64,000 nucleotides of DNA from the NCBI GenBank assembly GCA_012274445.1, contig JAAROD010000069.1, positions 1,054,001 through 1,118,000 on the forward strand, written 5' to 3'. How positions within the stretch are numbered: position 1 is the stretch's first letter; every line of letters begins with the position of its first letter. A program made the translations under genes and the position numbers. The stretch is from Sclerotiophoma versabilis. Taxonomy: Eukaryota > Ascomycota > Dothideomycetes > Pleosporales > Didymellaceae. The notes under the pieces were generated by a model. That model saw only the letters and a program-made list of their open reading frames with translations. It was not told the DNA's origin and did not search any database. This document shows positions 49,360-61,398 of this stretch, piece by piece.

Positions 49360-52300
49360 TTACTGCGTCTTACGCTTCCACTTTCTAATCTTCGTAAGAT
49401 AAGTACCGATTATAACAGCTGTAAAATTGAATGCAATAAATCCAATAAAGATACCAATGTTCCGGTATCGATTTTCAACATTGTATCCAAATGGTTTGTA
49501 CTAACAACATGTTTTAGTCTTTGCTAATGCTAAGCATCTCGCTAGCCACTTACATAGTCTTGACCATATTTGTATCGGCAGTATTCGCAATTGATTTTGT
49601 CATCTGGATTAAGCAGATATCCAGCCGAAGATTCCAGAAATGACCGCGCGAAATCAATGCAGGTGGTATTTTCTGGAGCGTTGAACAAAGTAACTTCGCT
49701 GGTTGTGCAATGCACGGGCGTCCCGTAAAGAGAGTTTGTAGTCAGTCCTTCAGACAGGTAGTATAGAGGGGACACCTCAAAATACCATCGCCAACCGGCT
49801 GGCGTTAGATCCCGGGCTGTTAGGGTGCCCGCAAAGGTATTGACGAACATGTAGAAAAATCCGTTAGCCATAAGCGATGCATTGAGATTAGGCATCCAAG
49901 CCACAATGAGGAATGAAAGACTGACGATGAACACGTGTAGCAACCAGTAGCACAGTAGGGAGTAGCCTGCGTGTGTTGTGTCTTGCTGAAGACCCGCAGG
50001 GTAATACCATAAGAGCCAGTAGACCAGCGCCGTAATCAAAGTAAAGGGCAACTCCACGATAATAGAGCTCAAAACGAAAACGATCCAGGAGTACGACCGA
50101 CTGGCCTTCTCCCGATATATGAAGATATCGCGAAAAGCAGCGAAACGAGGTTGTAGGGCAAGACCAAGTGGTGGTCCCATGAGGAATGACATGAAGACGG
50201 TAAAGACGCGATTGTAAGCCCCTTGCTGGGTAGAAGGGATGTTCAGATAAGTCAGGCCGTTTAGCAGGCCATTGGAAAAATTGAGCCAGAGCTTTGCTGA
50301 GAAGTACTGCGGCTCACGCCAATACCAGAGCCAAGTGCGGCGGAGGACAACGTGTAACTGATTGGTCAGTGATGTGGCATAGAGCGTCTCGCGAGACTCA
50401 TCCGGTGGAGATGAGTCTTGAATCGCCTGCATATTTGCTTCTCGGTCCTGCTTTTCCTTGCTTTCAAGCCAGATCTGAGCCCAGTCTGCCGTAACTCGGG
50501 ATCGGGAACCAGCACCGACGGTCGCGAGGAAGTATTCCGCCGGATTTTCTTCTGGTTTACAAGGCTCGACATACTGGGCAAAGTATCCAAGCGCAGTCGA
50601 GCACTGATCTCCCAAGGGGCCTTCATAAACTGTTCTCCCCCCCTTAGTAAGAAGTAATAGGTTGTCGAATCCATCCATCAGTGTGGCCGAAGGCTGATGG
50701 ATTGTACAAAGAACTGTATGACCAGACCGGGATAATTTTTTCAAAAGTTGAATGATGGAAATGGCAGATTGTCCATCCAGACCAGACGTTGGTTCGTCCA
50801 AGAAGAGAATTTCAGGCTTTGCAGCCATCTCTATTCCCATTGATACACGCTTCCGCTGCTCCAGATTCAGGCCAGCGCCTGGCACACCTATCAGTGCATC
50901 GGCGATGTTTTCGATCTCCAGCAAGTCCATAAGTTCTTCAACGTAAGCATCCTTTTCTTCAATTGAGACTGAGGTAGATTGGCGCAGATATGCTGGAAGC
51001 CTTAAGGCTTCACGCACGGTTTGAGTAGGGAGATGCACATCTTGCTGCTGAACGTAACCCATACGTCGATGGAATGACTTTGGTAACGGAGATCCATCCA
51101 GGTATAGTGTACCCTTTAGATTCCCAAAATCGAGACGGCCAGCAAGGGTATTGAGAAGAGTTGTCTATAACTTCGTCAGAATAGCAACAGATTAGAATCA
51201 TAGACAAACCTTTCCCGCGCCTGACACGCCCATTAGTGCCGTCATCGAACTTGGCGCAATATAACCATAATGGTGATTCAGCAATACCTTTTTCTCGCCC
51301 GCAAAATCTACAGTAAGATGTAGATCCTTCCACGCAAGCGATCGACCTTCCTCAGGACTAGCAGAAGGTTGTTCGTTCTTCTTTGAGCCTGTGGACCTCC
51401 TCACAGGGTGTTTATCTGCCGATTCTTGTGCTTCTAAATCCTTGTTTTGACCGCTGCTAGACAATGATATGATTCCGGATCTCGACCGCCGGTAGAATAC
51501 GGTAGCCATAAGACCGGCTGGCGATTTGAAGAGCTCCATGGCAAGCCTCAAGTGTGCTGTTAGCTACGGAAATCGACGCCTGATCTGAGTTGTTCACTTA
51601 CCCTACGAGTACAGCAAAGAGAATGAATAGACCAGCGTTGATCCCAATGTTCCGCCATAGATGAGAATTGTCAAAATCATAAAGCACCTTTAGATATGCC
51701 GAGCCTTGTACAAAGTTGTTTCCAGGTTCTGAGCCTTGGATTGCGCAAGCCTGGTTTGCAACATCGATAAAGTTTGGGCCTCGAGGGATAAGATCGTTGG
51801 GGCTGCAAGAATAACGTAGGGAGCCGACCTCGTTGATCATGAGGGATTCGAAAGCATAATACATGGGCTGTGAATTTATTAGAGGCGGCAGGAACGCACA
51901 TCACAGGGTAATAGAATGACTTACATTAACGTATCGAAACCACTTCAGCCATACCTGCATTTGCGGAGGTGGGATGTACCAACCTGTGTATATGACTAGC
52001 GTTGTAAGAAAAAAACCCACTGGCAGCCCAGCCTTTTCCACGCTGGGCGATAGAACTGCGATGAATCGAAAGAACATGGAGAGAGTCAAGTGAGAGATAT
52101 AAGCGACGAGGAAAAAGATAAAAAATCGGTCCGCCTTTCGCTGGAGATTGGCAAGGAAGTACATCGGGATGTTGTATGATATAGCCACGATTTTCCAGAC
52201 AATGTCGGTCATGATCTGTCCATAGCCATATGATAATGGATGGTAGAAGCGGTACCTTTTGTGCTTCAACAATAGCGGACGCTGTGTGAATGTGTTGCCA

Positions 52301-54034
52301 AACTCGCTCATGGACTGCAGTCCTGGTATCATGATGGTATAAAAAACGACAGATCCAACTTGGTATAGTGACTGCGTAGAGTGTGGGAGGTTACGGAAGA
52401 CCGTGCCTAGGATAATACTCTGCACAACCATGCAAGTCGCTTCGATCATCCAGGAATTGTAGTCGGTTATAAATATACGATACTGACGGTAGGCGCAAAG
52501 TAAGATTTGCATCCAGATGGGAACCGGGTACCGAGGCCTTGTCGAGCCTTGGTTCGTACCTGAATTGTTGCTGTCCTCATCGCCCGCCAGATTGTCAAGC
52601 TTCAGAGCCATTTCCTTACCGACTTGGCTCTGCCGGAACAATTGTGCGAGCTCTTCGGGACTTTGTGGCATGGTCCATGGCTCTACACCTTCGTGTAGCT
52701 GTCGTGCCCTTGGATCGGCAGACATAGAGTTCAAAAAGTCGGTAATGGACATCATCGGAGGACAGGAAAATCCCAGAGTCTCGAAGTAGACCTTGGCAGA
52801 ATTCATCGGCCCGTAGTAGATGCATCTACCAGAGTTGATTACCAGGGTTTTGTCGAACAGAGGCACCATCTCATCACTGCCTTGGTACAAGCTCATGGCT
52901 ACACCAATGTTGGTCTGTCGAGCATATTCGTGTAACATCTGCACGAACTCTAGAGCTGTGGAGGAATCCAGGCCCGCCGTTGGGTTATCGTAGCAGAGAA
53001 GACTGTTTTGACGGATTAGAGAAGGTTCAAGATGATTTTGGAGGCTCAGGTAGCCTTACTCTGGACATGTTATGAAAGCTTCAGCGAGAGAAACACGACG
53101 TCTTTCGCCGCCGCTAACGCCTTGGATCTTATGGTCTCCAACCTTTGTCCCCAGAACATGATCAATGCCAAACAACCGAGCAAGAACGACGACAGTCCTG
53201 TCGACTTCACCCTTTGACATGACATTTCCAAATCGGGACTTGATAGCAAATCTGGAACAGATCAGCAAAGATTTTCTGGAGATCGAACCCCAGGATAGCA
53301 CAGCCATCCTAGTTGGCCTTTGTGGCTTAGCTTCGCTGTCGAATGGATTCAGTCTGTGCTGTTAAGTAGTTTCTAGGAGCCAGATGAAGCTTGGTCCATG
53401 CAAGGATTGTCAGGCGAATTAGGAAAGCTGATTGCAGCAACCTGTACTAACCTCAACGTTTCATCCACAGTTAAGCTTGGGAAATGAATGTCATCCTCAG
53501 CTAAGAGTGATGTTAACCTGTTTGTTGGTAAAGTATTGAGTTATGCGTACCACAGAAGGTTGTCTCTGTCGGCGCATCGGTGGCTTTGAAGTCTGCCTGC
53601 TTTCCGCTGTAAACAATTGTACCGGTCGTGCCTATGTATTCCCCATGCAGATGGCACAAGGCTTTCAAAAAGGATGTGCAACCACTGCCAGGTCGGCCGA
53701 TGACCATCAATAACTCGCCCGGCTCAAGCCGGCCACAGAAATCATGAAGCAGCTTGCGCCTGGGTGTCTCGCGGCGAAAGTTCGAAAAGGTCTTCGTATA
53801 ACGTCGGAACATAGATCCGATAGTAGGTGCAATCTCATGCTGGATGCTTCAGTCAGCGGTCTTAACACCAAGCGCAAGCAATCTTCTTACGCCACGACCA
53901 GCACCTTCAAGCTCGAGATGATTCCATTCAATTGTGTTTCGTTCGCTCCTCACTGATGTCCGACATGCGGTGATGAAATCAGCTACCAGTTCAGCTACTG
54001 GCACTGCTCCCTTCTTCTCTGTGTCGTTGTTCAT
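49360..54034 (-). CDS. PDR-type (ABCG full-size) ABC transporter
   Basis: Nine exons (54034-53891, 53839-53551, 53500-53452, 53251-53060, 53002-51925, 51867-51602, 51546-51210, 51164-49554, 49500-49360) join in frame to 1368 residues, arranged NBD-TMD-NBD-TMD. NBD1: Walker A GRPGSGCTS, with Cys replacing Lys as usual in fungal PDR proteins; signature VSGGERRRVSLAEAF; Walker B LLCYDNPTAGLD. NBD2: canonical GVSGAGKTT; degenerate signature LNLEQRKRVS; Walker B ILFLDEPTSGLD. The last exon supplies the final membrane helix and a basic tail. The first intron contains an in-frame stop that must be spliced out. Intron 3 is long (200 bases). Beside 6-MSA pathway genes it is likely a plasma-membrane exporter giving self-protection, as proposed for PatM of patulin clusters; the substrate is inferred. 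It is divergent from the regulator gene. Confidence 0.93.
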
Positions 54035-55490
54035 GTCGACGTGGAATGTGCGATGGGGAGAGGCGCTGCTCAGGCAAACAAAAAAGCAGGATTATAAGAG
54101 TACCTTCGGATTCGAATGTTGGATTGGTAATCATGGCAGATTGGTAATCACTTGTGGAGCTCTAGCGGAGGTAGCCGCAGGAGGCTCTGGAGTGATTTCC
54201 TCTTTGGAACTCCGGAATTTCAGAGGACTAAGATAGACCCTAACTGGTTTAGTATGAGATATGCACGGTCTGGGCGGTGGGTTTCACAATCTCCTGCGCT
54301 AACACTTTCTGTTTTCGTCCAACGATGCGCAAACATGCTCACTGCGCTAGCTCATAACTGCACGATATGAGCTGCACAAAGCCGGGCCGTTACATTCACG
54401 CCGAGGTAGCTCCTAAGCGCACTGACCATAAGTTCCAAATCGGCAGTGCCCGATCAATGCTCATCACACTATCTATGCACTCCATACTCAGGCCTTTTCA
54501 CGAGATGTAGAGATCGCCATCTCCAAGCTTTGTCTTTGCGACTTCGCACACGATTACAGCGTCAATTGTAGTGTTGTCGGCCTTAACGATTACTCTCCAG
54601 TTCAAGCAGCTTAGTGCGATACAAAGACGCAGCGATAATGTTGCTACACGAAATCTGGTAGTTGACAATGCTACAGCACAATGTATGTAACGCTGGTATA
54701 GCAAGAACCAGGCTGCACGATCTAGACACATGGTGTGCAAAAGCTTTGTAGGGCCGGATGTAAGTCTGACATGTACTACAAACTACAAACAACCCAACCA
54801 TATCGAACTATGAAGTATTAAGGTCTACTAGTACACTGGCTACTGTAATACACTAATTAAGAGCTCTCTTATATTTATTATGGCAGTGGAACATTACGTT
54901 TTTTTGCTTTAGTAGATCTCATAGTGGATGCATCTATTTACAGGTTCTCCAACTGGATTTATGATACGTCTGCGTAACAAGATCTTATATAAGTCCTGTC
55001 TAAACCCTTAGTTAAGGCACTCCTATGCGTAGAACAGGTTTAAGAACTTTTGTACAAGATCTATAAGTGTAGAGAATGTATCCTGGTGTTCTGAACGTTT
55101 CAGCAATCCTGTTTGCATCGTAGTGGATTCACACCATATTTAGATCCTCTTTTCTTACCTATGTTGTTGAAGATTGCATAGTAAGTGCCAGCCTGGGTTC
55201 GGATTTACTAATGTATCTATGCACGAATCGCGCATGGGGGTAAGTGGAAGCCACTTCTAGATTAACAAGGATCCACTTATGCACTGTTCCTAGGACTTGA
55301 GGCCCACGACAATCAGAATACGAACTTACTCGGTCCTTCCAAACACCCCAGAATGTGCATGATGACGACTTAATCTCACCCGCACCCGCATTGCATGTCC
55401 AAGCTTAGCCTCCAAGCTAGTTGGCAAATCTTATCTAAGGGTAAGGCACGCCCCGATATCTTGTGATACATACCTGTAGACACACTAATA
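54035..55490. promoter_or_regulatory. Divergent intergenic region, ABC transporter / regulator
   Basis: About 1.46 kb between the start codons of two outward-facing genes, thus both promoters. Small open frames here show no family signal. A TCCGGAA half site occurs near 54210. Otherwise I see no repeated operator. Confidence 0.45.
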
Positions 55491-57811
55491 ATGATGTTTT
55501 CTACCCTTACTTCCGACATGAGCGTCATCGACATACGGTCTCAAAAGTCTAGATCTACTTCCCAATCTAAGCGTGCACAAGTCGCACGAGCGTGCAACTT
55601 CTGTCGCACGAACCGAATCAAGTGCGACGAGGATTTGCCATGTACACAGTGTCGCCAACGAGGGTTACAGTGTGATGGTTCTTCCAAGTCGGCTGCTGGT
55701 GCCTCGCTACCTGCAGCTAACAGGTATGTTTATTGTGGTGTACTCATTACAGCTGGGCTGACTTGGCTATTAGAAAAAATCAGCGTCTGAAAGAGCGCAT
55801 CAAAGAGCTCGAAAGTCAGCTTAAGCAGAAGCTACCAGAGGATTCAGGGAATGAAAATACGGTAGCGGGGCTCGCGACACACGCGCAGGCTGCCGAAACC
55901 ATCGAAATCCAGGAAAGCAGCCCACGATCCGAATCCGGCTCCATCAGACTCCTAGAGAAGGAGGCGGCGCTTGGATCGGCTCGCGGCGGCCCGCTCCCCT
56001 CCGGCCCGCTGTCGCTAGCGTATCTAGTAAGGCGCCTCCAACGTCATATTTGCCGGACCCTTGACAGGTCAAGCTTGGATTTCTCAGTCACACAAATGGT
56101 CGAGCCAATGTCAGACACAACCCCATTTCCGCCTCCGGAGGGAATCCATAAGCTTTCTCGAACTGAAGAAGAGTTATTCTTATATCCTCTTTGGGAATCA
56201 TTCCACCCAATATACCCTATACTCTCTTATGAGGACTTCCACATCTATTACGACAGCTTATGGACAAGTCCACCAAAGGGTCAGCCACGCCATCCTTCAG
56301 CTCTTGTTGACAGTTTGTTGGCTGTCTGTACTCAGTACTGTAGCATATTCATGCATGACGACGCAGGAGGTTTTCAGGATTACGCTGTGGCCCGCATTGG
56401 TTATCCCTATTACTTTCGTAGCCAGACCTTACTGACGAAGGAACTGGAATCACCATCTACCACAACAGTTCAGGCCTTTGTATACTGCGTTATTTATCTC
56501 TATAATTCTTCTCTACTCAATACCGCCTATCACACACTGGGTATGGCTGTCCGAGTCATGCAGACTCTTCATCTCGACTTCCGACCATTGCCGAGCACTA
56601 CACCCGATCAGCAAGGCCCACACGCTCGAATTTGGTGGACTTTGTATCAGCTAGACATGGTAATCTCCATGTCCTTGGATCGTCCATTCCTCATTCGTCT
56701 GGAAGATGTGCCTTACTCTTTGCCTGAGAAGGTGGACAAACCTCTGAACCCAGGCAGCAACTTTGTTTTACAAACAAACGCACATCTTGATATCAACTGG
56801 ATCAGTTTCCACGTTCATCATGTTCGCCTTTCGGCAGTATTTCACGGGATCATTAGCGTCATCCAAAGGCAGCTTATCAAGATCACGCAAGGTTCAAAAT
56901 CTTTCGATGTGCATGACGATCCCAATGCGCTCGAGGATTTAGCAATAATGCTTGAGCAGAAATTGGACCTTATGCAAGATTGGATCAAAGCTGTGCCTAA
57001 GTCGTTAAAGGCTCGCCGACACGCCAATAGCGAACCCATGTCTACAGATCGAGTGAGCCTGAATTTGGACTCTGCAAGCCCAATCTGGCTCCAAAGACAA
57101 CAACTGATTCTCGAATTGACCTATCACGATTATCAATTGTCTATTCACCGGCCCTTTTTGCGCATTTCATTGAAGACGTCGTCGTTTCAGCCTCGCACGG
57201 ATCGTCTGGGACTCAATGCTCTCTTTCACGCTCTTGCCATAACGGATATCCTACAAGCTCTTTCCGGAACTGAAATCCTTCGAGGATGGCTTCCATTACT
57301 TCGATTTCAATGGAACGCAGTCCTCTGCATTCTTTGTTTCGTCATCGGGAACCCAATGTGTCCCTTCACGGCCGCCGCACGCAAGGGTCTACAGACGGCC
57401 ATTCAATTTCTCGAAACCATGGGAAAATATTACCCCGCAGCTCACAGTGCTGTCAGTATTGCCAACTATCTCATGTCCCTAGGAGAATCCCTCACAGCAG
57501 ACTACCGACGCCGTATAGATCCCCGCAGCTCACAAGAGACGCCGTCGGAGCAGTTCTGGTCTCAGAGTCAGCACATTGGATCATCCTTAGGCGAGCTGCC
57601 GCTCTTTGGACTGCATGTAGATGAATATCTATATTCTACTTTGCCACCTGATATGTCGCGTCCTGTATCCTCCTCTAGCCCGGATATAGCTTTTCCATTT
57701 ACACCAACGTCTAATCAGATGACTCACATCTTACCGGACAGCGCCCTCTCCCAGCAAATGCTCAGCTATGGGACGATAATGAACTACGATGGAAATGATG
57801 AGCCCAGCTAA
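55491..57811 (+). CDS. Zn2Cys6 fungal transcription factor
   Basis: Two exons (55491-55723, 55774-57811) give 756 residues. The DNA-binding domain (about residues 34-62) has the exact spacing CX2CX6CX5CX2CX6C. After the splice comes a short basic and leucine-containing coiled coil (QRLKERIKELESQLKQKL) for dimerisation. The middle homology region of fungal_trans proteins follows, with the WWTLYQLDMVISMSLDRPF landmark. The nuclear protein is the obvious pathway-specific activator of this cluster, comparable in place to PatL; whether it controls both gene blocks is inference. Two ATGs begin the frame in tandem; the first is used here. Downstream in-frame ATGs (for example MSV at residue 10) are possible alternatives. 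Confidence 0.92.
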
Positions 57812-58361
57812 TACAACATCTCGTGGAAATAACTCGAACACCTATCGTGTCTCTCAACAGATCAGCTGCTACCCCCCCCCCCCCTTCCTCCTGACCCTGA
57901 ACGTCTTAGACTCCTTTGGGATAATCAGCATTGTAATTTCAATCACTTTCTTTATGGCTCTCAGAGGATAGACCTATAAACGTTGTTACGAGCCCAACCA
58001 AAGAGACTCCTGTGCACCTTTTATGTATGCTTGAGCACTGTGTCCATTCCCGCCTCAGCGCCGAGGTTCGGACACCATACTTCCTATGTGCTGTTCTTCC
58101 CCTTTCGGGACTCCGAAACTGAGCATATTTGTCCACTCCGATCAACCTGATTATGGTTCGGCCCGTCGTGCACGCGATGCATGCAGCATGACACTAGCAC
58201 CGCTAGTGCTGTTATTCCTTCTGCATGACATGGCGTAGCATCCTAGCTTGTTTTTGAGGGGTGCAGACCTCTTAATGAATCATGCCAGCCTATTTGATAA
58301 ACAGTCATAATCTCATACAGGTCTCTAAGAACCACTTTCTTGGCATTTAGGAGACTGAGTT
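57812..58361. other. Intergenic region with a C13 homopolymer
   Basis: About 550 bases between the regulator stop and the second P450. Contains a run of 13 C at 57872-57884, a likely slippage site. No gene is supported. Confidence 0.45.
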
Positions 58362-60209
58362 ATGGACGAAAATATTTCTCTATTGTTCGGAGGCGCCGTG
58401 GCACTGCTGCTGTCTCTGCTAATACGTATTGCATTTGTACATGGTCATCGCACCGAACACATGCCCAAAGGTGAATTGATGACGTTATAAAATCATCAAA
58501 ACTGGACCGCTAACTATCACCAGGGCCGCCCACTCTGCCATTTATCGGTAACGCGCACCTGATCCCAGGTGCTTATACTCATATCCAGTAGGCCGATACT
58601 ATTAACCTTGCTGCTCGTCCAACTGAACGCTTGTAGGTTCACCGAATGGAGCAAGCAATATGGAAGATTGTACATGCTCAAGGTCGGCAACGCAAACATG
58701 GCGGTGATTACCGATCGCCGTTTGGTCAAGGAGGTAATTGACCGGAAGAGCGCCATTTATAGCCACAGACCTCATTCATACGTCTCTCACGAGCTCATCA
58801 CTAAAAGCAATCATCTCTTGGTAATGCACTATGGAAACAAATGGCGTTTGTTTCGCCGGTTGGTGCACCAGCACCTAATGGAATCCATGGTAGACAGTCA
58901 ACACGTCGATATCGTCAATGCCGAAGCCATTCAGATGGTCAGGGATTATCTTTTGAAGCCCAAGGATCATATGCTACACCCAAAACGTTATAGTAATAGT
59001 ATCACGAACTCGATAGGTATGTCAAAGAAGCTCTCTCGTGGCTTGCCACTTATACTCACATTTATTAGTTTATGGCATTCGCACAGCCGATTGCAATAGC
59101 AATAATATGCAACGCTTATACAACCTTATGGAGGAGTGGTCTCAGATCATGGAGCAAGGTCAGAAAACCCATATATCCCACTACTCAGCTTGGCTGGTGA
59201 TATTGAGAGCAACCTAGGTGCAACTCCCCCAGTGGATATCTTTCCTTTCCTCAAACTTATTCCCGAACGCTTCTTTGGAAACTACGTTACCCGAGCTCGT
59301 GGTATCGGCCGCCAGATGGAGAACCTGTACTTAGACAACCTTTGCAGGGTTGAGAAACGGCGTGGTAGCGGCAAGAATCTTGGCTCATTCATGGACCGAG
59401 TACTTGACACCCAAGAGAAGAATAAATTACCACGGCATCAATTGCAATTTATTGGCGGAGTTTTGATGGAAGGCGGCTCAGACACAAGTTCGAGCTTGAC
59501 ATTGGCTATCGTTCAAGCACTCATCGAGAACCCCGAAATCCAGCGCAAGGCCCACATGGAGATCGATCAAGTTGTGGGCCATGGCCGCTCTCCAGTCTGG
59601 GGTGACATGAAAAATTTACCATACATCAACATGATTGTGAAGGAAGGCCATCGGTGGCGACCTATTCTCCCTCTCTGCTTCCCACACGCTCTTGGTGAAG
59701 GTCAGTATGTCCCTCATGACCTTGATCCCATGCGCTAACGTCGAGATACAGATGATTGGATAGATGGAAAATTTCTTCCTAAAGGTACTATAATCATTAT
59801 TAACACATGGGGAATACACATGGATCCACAACAACTATACGACCCATCCAAATTCATTCCAGAGCGGTACGCAAAACATTCACTTCTTGCCCCTGAATAC
59901 GTGCCCGGAGGCTTTCAAGAACGCGATCACTACGGATACGGCGTGGGCCGCAGGATCTGTCCCGGCATTCACTTGGCAGAGCGTAATATGTTACTCGGAA
60001 TTTCAAAGCTCTTGTGGGCTTTCAATTTTGAGAAAGGTGACGGACCTTTAGACAATGACCCTGTTAAGGGGTATCATCATGGTTTCTTGTATTGCGCCAA
60101 GGATTATGCATGTAACCCGGTCATCAGAAGCCAGGAAATCAGGTCCACCATTGAAAGGGAGTTTGATGTTGCGACTAAGGAGGTATTCACCCGCTTTACA
60201 GAGGGCTAA
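58362..60209 (+). CDS. Cytochrome P450 (CYP619-like), copy 2
   Basis: Six exons (58362-58470, 58524-58587, 58637-59016, 59069-59158, 59218-59700, 59752-60209) join in frame to 527 residues. N-terminal anchor about residues 5-27, then MPKGPPTLPFIG hinge. I-helix GGVLMEGGSDTSSS, ExxR region KEGHRWRP, PERF-like FIPERY, haem loop YGYGVGRRICPG with Cys about 445. The K-helix reads EGHR where copy 1 has EAHR. With copy 1 it forms a paralogous pair matching the two consecutive hydroxylases of the m-cresol route (methyl group, then ring). The assignment of each step cannot be made from sequence alone. Exons 3 to 5 are divided differently from copy 1, although the outer introns coincide. Confidence 0.92.
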
Positions 60210-61398
60210 ATGTGTTAATGGTCCGATTTTGCATATGCAGTTTCTCTGAATTCTCTGAATTCTCCAACTTCTCAAATTTTGAACATGACCATCGTAGGCA
60301 CTGCTTTTCATGCTTCTCCAGATAGCCTATTGTTGGGCTTCGGCAATCACTGCACTTCAAGTGGACAATTTTAGCCTAATGCTTTACTCAGGGTGTTGAT
60401 ATGATAAATCGTATTTTAACATCAAACACCGTACAAATGAAGTACGGTGAGCAGATCCCGAATTACTCAGTGTCATCATAAAACCTATACTGATCTGGAA
60501 GATACCTCACTAAAGCGTTAGCGACGTACATTACCTTACCAATAAGGGCGTTAGAGTTCAAAACGCTAGAATTATGAACGTATCGGCTTCGAAATTCGTC
60601 TGAACTCCCTTTGACTGTAGCGTAAGTCAGTGCCTTCCCCTTCTGCTTTTGCAAAGTTCAACCTCTAAACCTCGCTAGACCGAATCTGCAACTCCCTGTC
60701 TTGCCCGAATGCAAATGCAACGAGGCAAAGCCTTTTCCATGGCCATGCCGCAAGTTCGCGGATTTTGTAGGGAAAAAGACTAGAGACGAATCGCAAATAC
60801 TCCAAGATGAATACTCTAGCTATGTTTCTATTACGGTCGCGGGCGAGATACCTCAATAGTTTTAGCGTTACCCAACACTCGGCTGACTTCTTCACACGTA
60901 TGATCGCACCTTTAGTGAAGAACTCTTATCTACACTATCGCTTTGTAATGCTCTAGTCGGAGTTTCAAGTTCGCCTCTGTGTGGGTCTGGCTGCATTCCA
61001 AGGACATTAACTCCGCGCTTTGTGATCTATTAGCTATCAGCCAATATTCTATTGCTGGCGCCAGATAGTCTAAGAATCCATGACGATTGTCTCATCGGTA
61101 TTACTAACTGTTTCTGGCAATTTTGAAAGTCTTGCTAAACAGGAAGGGACTCCGTGACTCCTTACATCTTCACGGTTTACAGGGGGGGGGGGGCGCAGTG
61201 GTCCAGCCGATCATTTCCACATTCGACTACATCCCGCACCTGTGCGGAGTGTCCAAAAGGAGTTACTCTTACCAAACATCTCGGGGTCTTGGCTTGCGAC
61301 ACGATTCAGCCTCAAGCTATATATGTATGCAAAAGAGTTTCGTGTTGTCAAACATACTTGAAAACGCTTTTCACACTCATTGTACCATCTTCTCTGCC
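60210..61398. other. Intergenic region with a G12 homopolymer
   Basis: About 1.19 kb with no supported gene. A run of 12 G lies at 61182-61193, some 205 bases before the SDR start codon. Two short minus-strand open frames (60463-60654 and 60665-60895) lie close together but show no known motif and are probably chance. Confidence 0.45.

Noticed and set aside
53849..53851. In-frame TGA near the start of the transporter gene, suggesting a pseudogene
   Set aside because: It lies in a 51-54 base segment with GTAAGA donor, GCTGAC branch-like site and CAG acceptor; removing it restores frame and the conserved PTIG segment.
60463..60895. Two adjacent minus-strand open frames between P450 copy 2 and the SDR
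   Set aside because: No motif, no convincing splice between them, and ordinary length for chance frames.
61123..61398. N-terminal extension of the SDR
   Set aside because: The extra open frame passes through a poly-G run and adds no conserved sequence; the ATG at 61399 puts the TGSSTGIG motif at the normal position.
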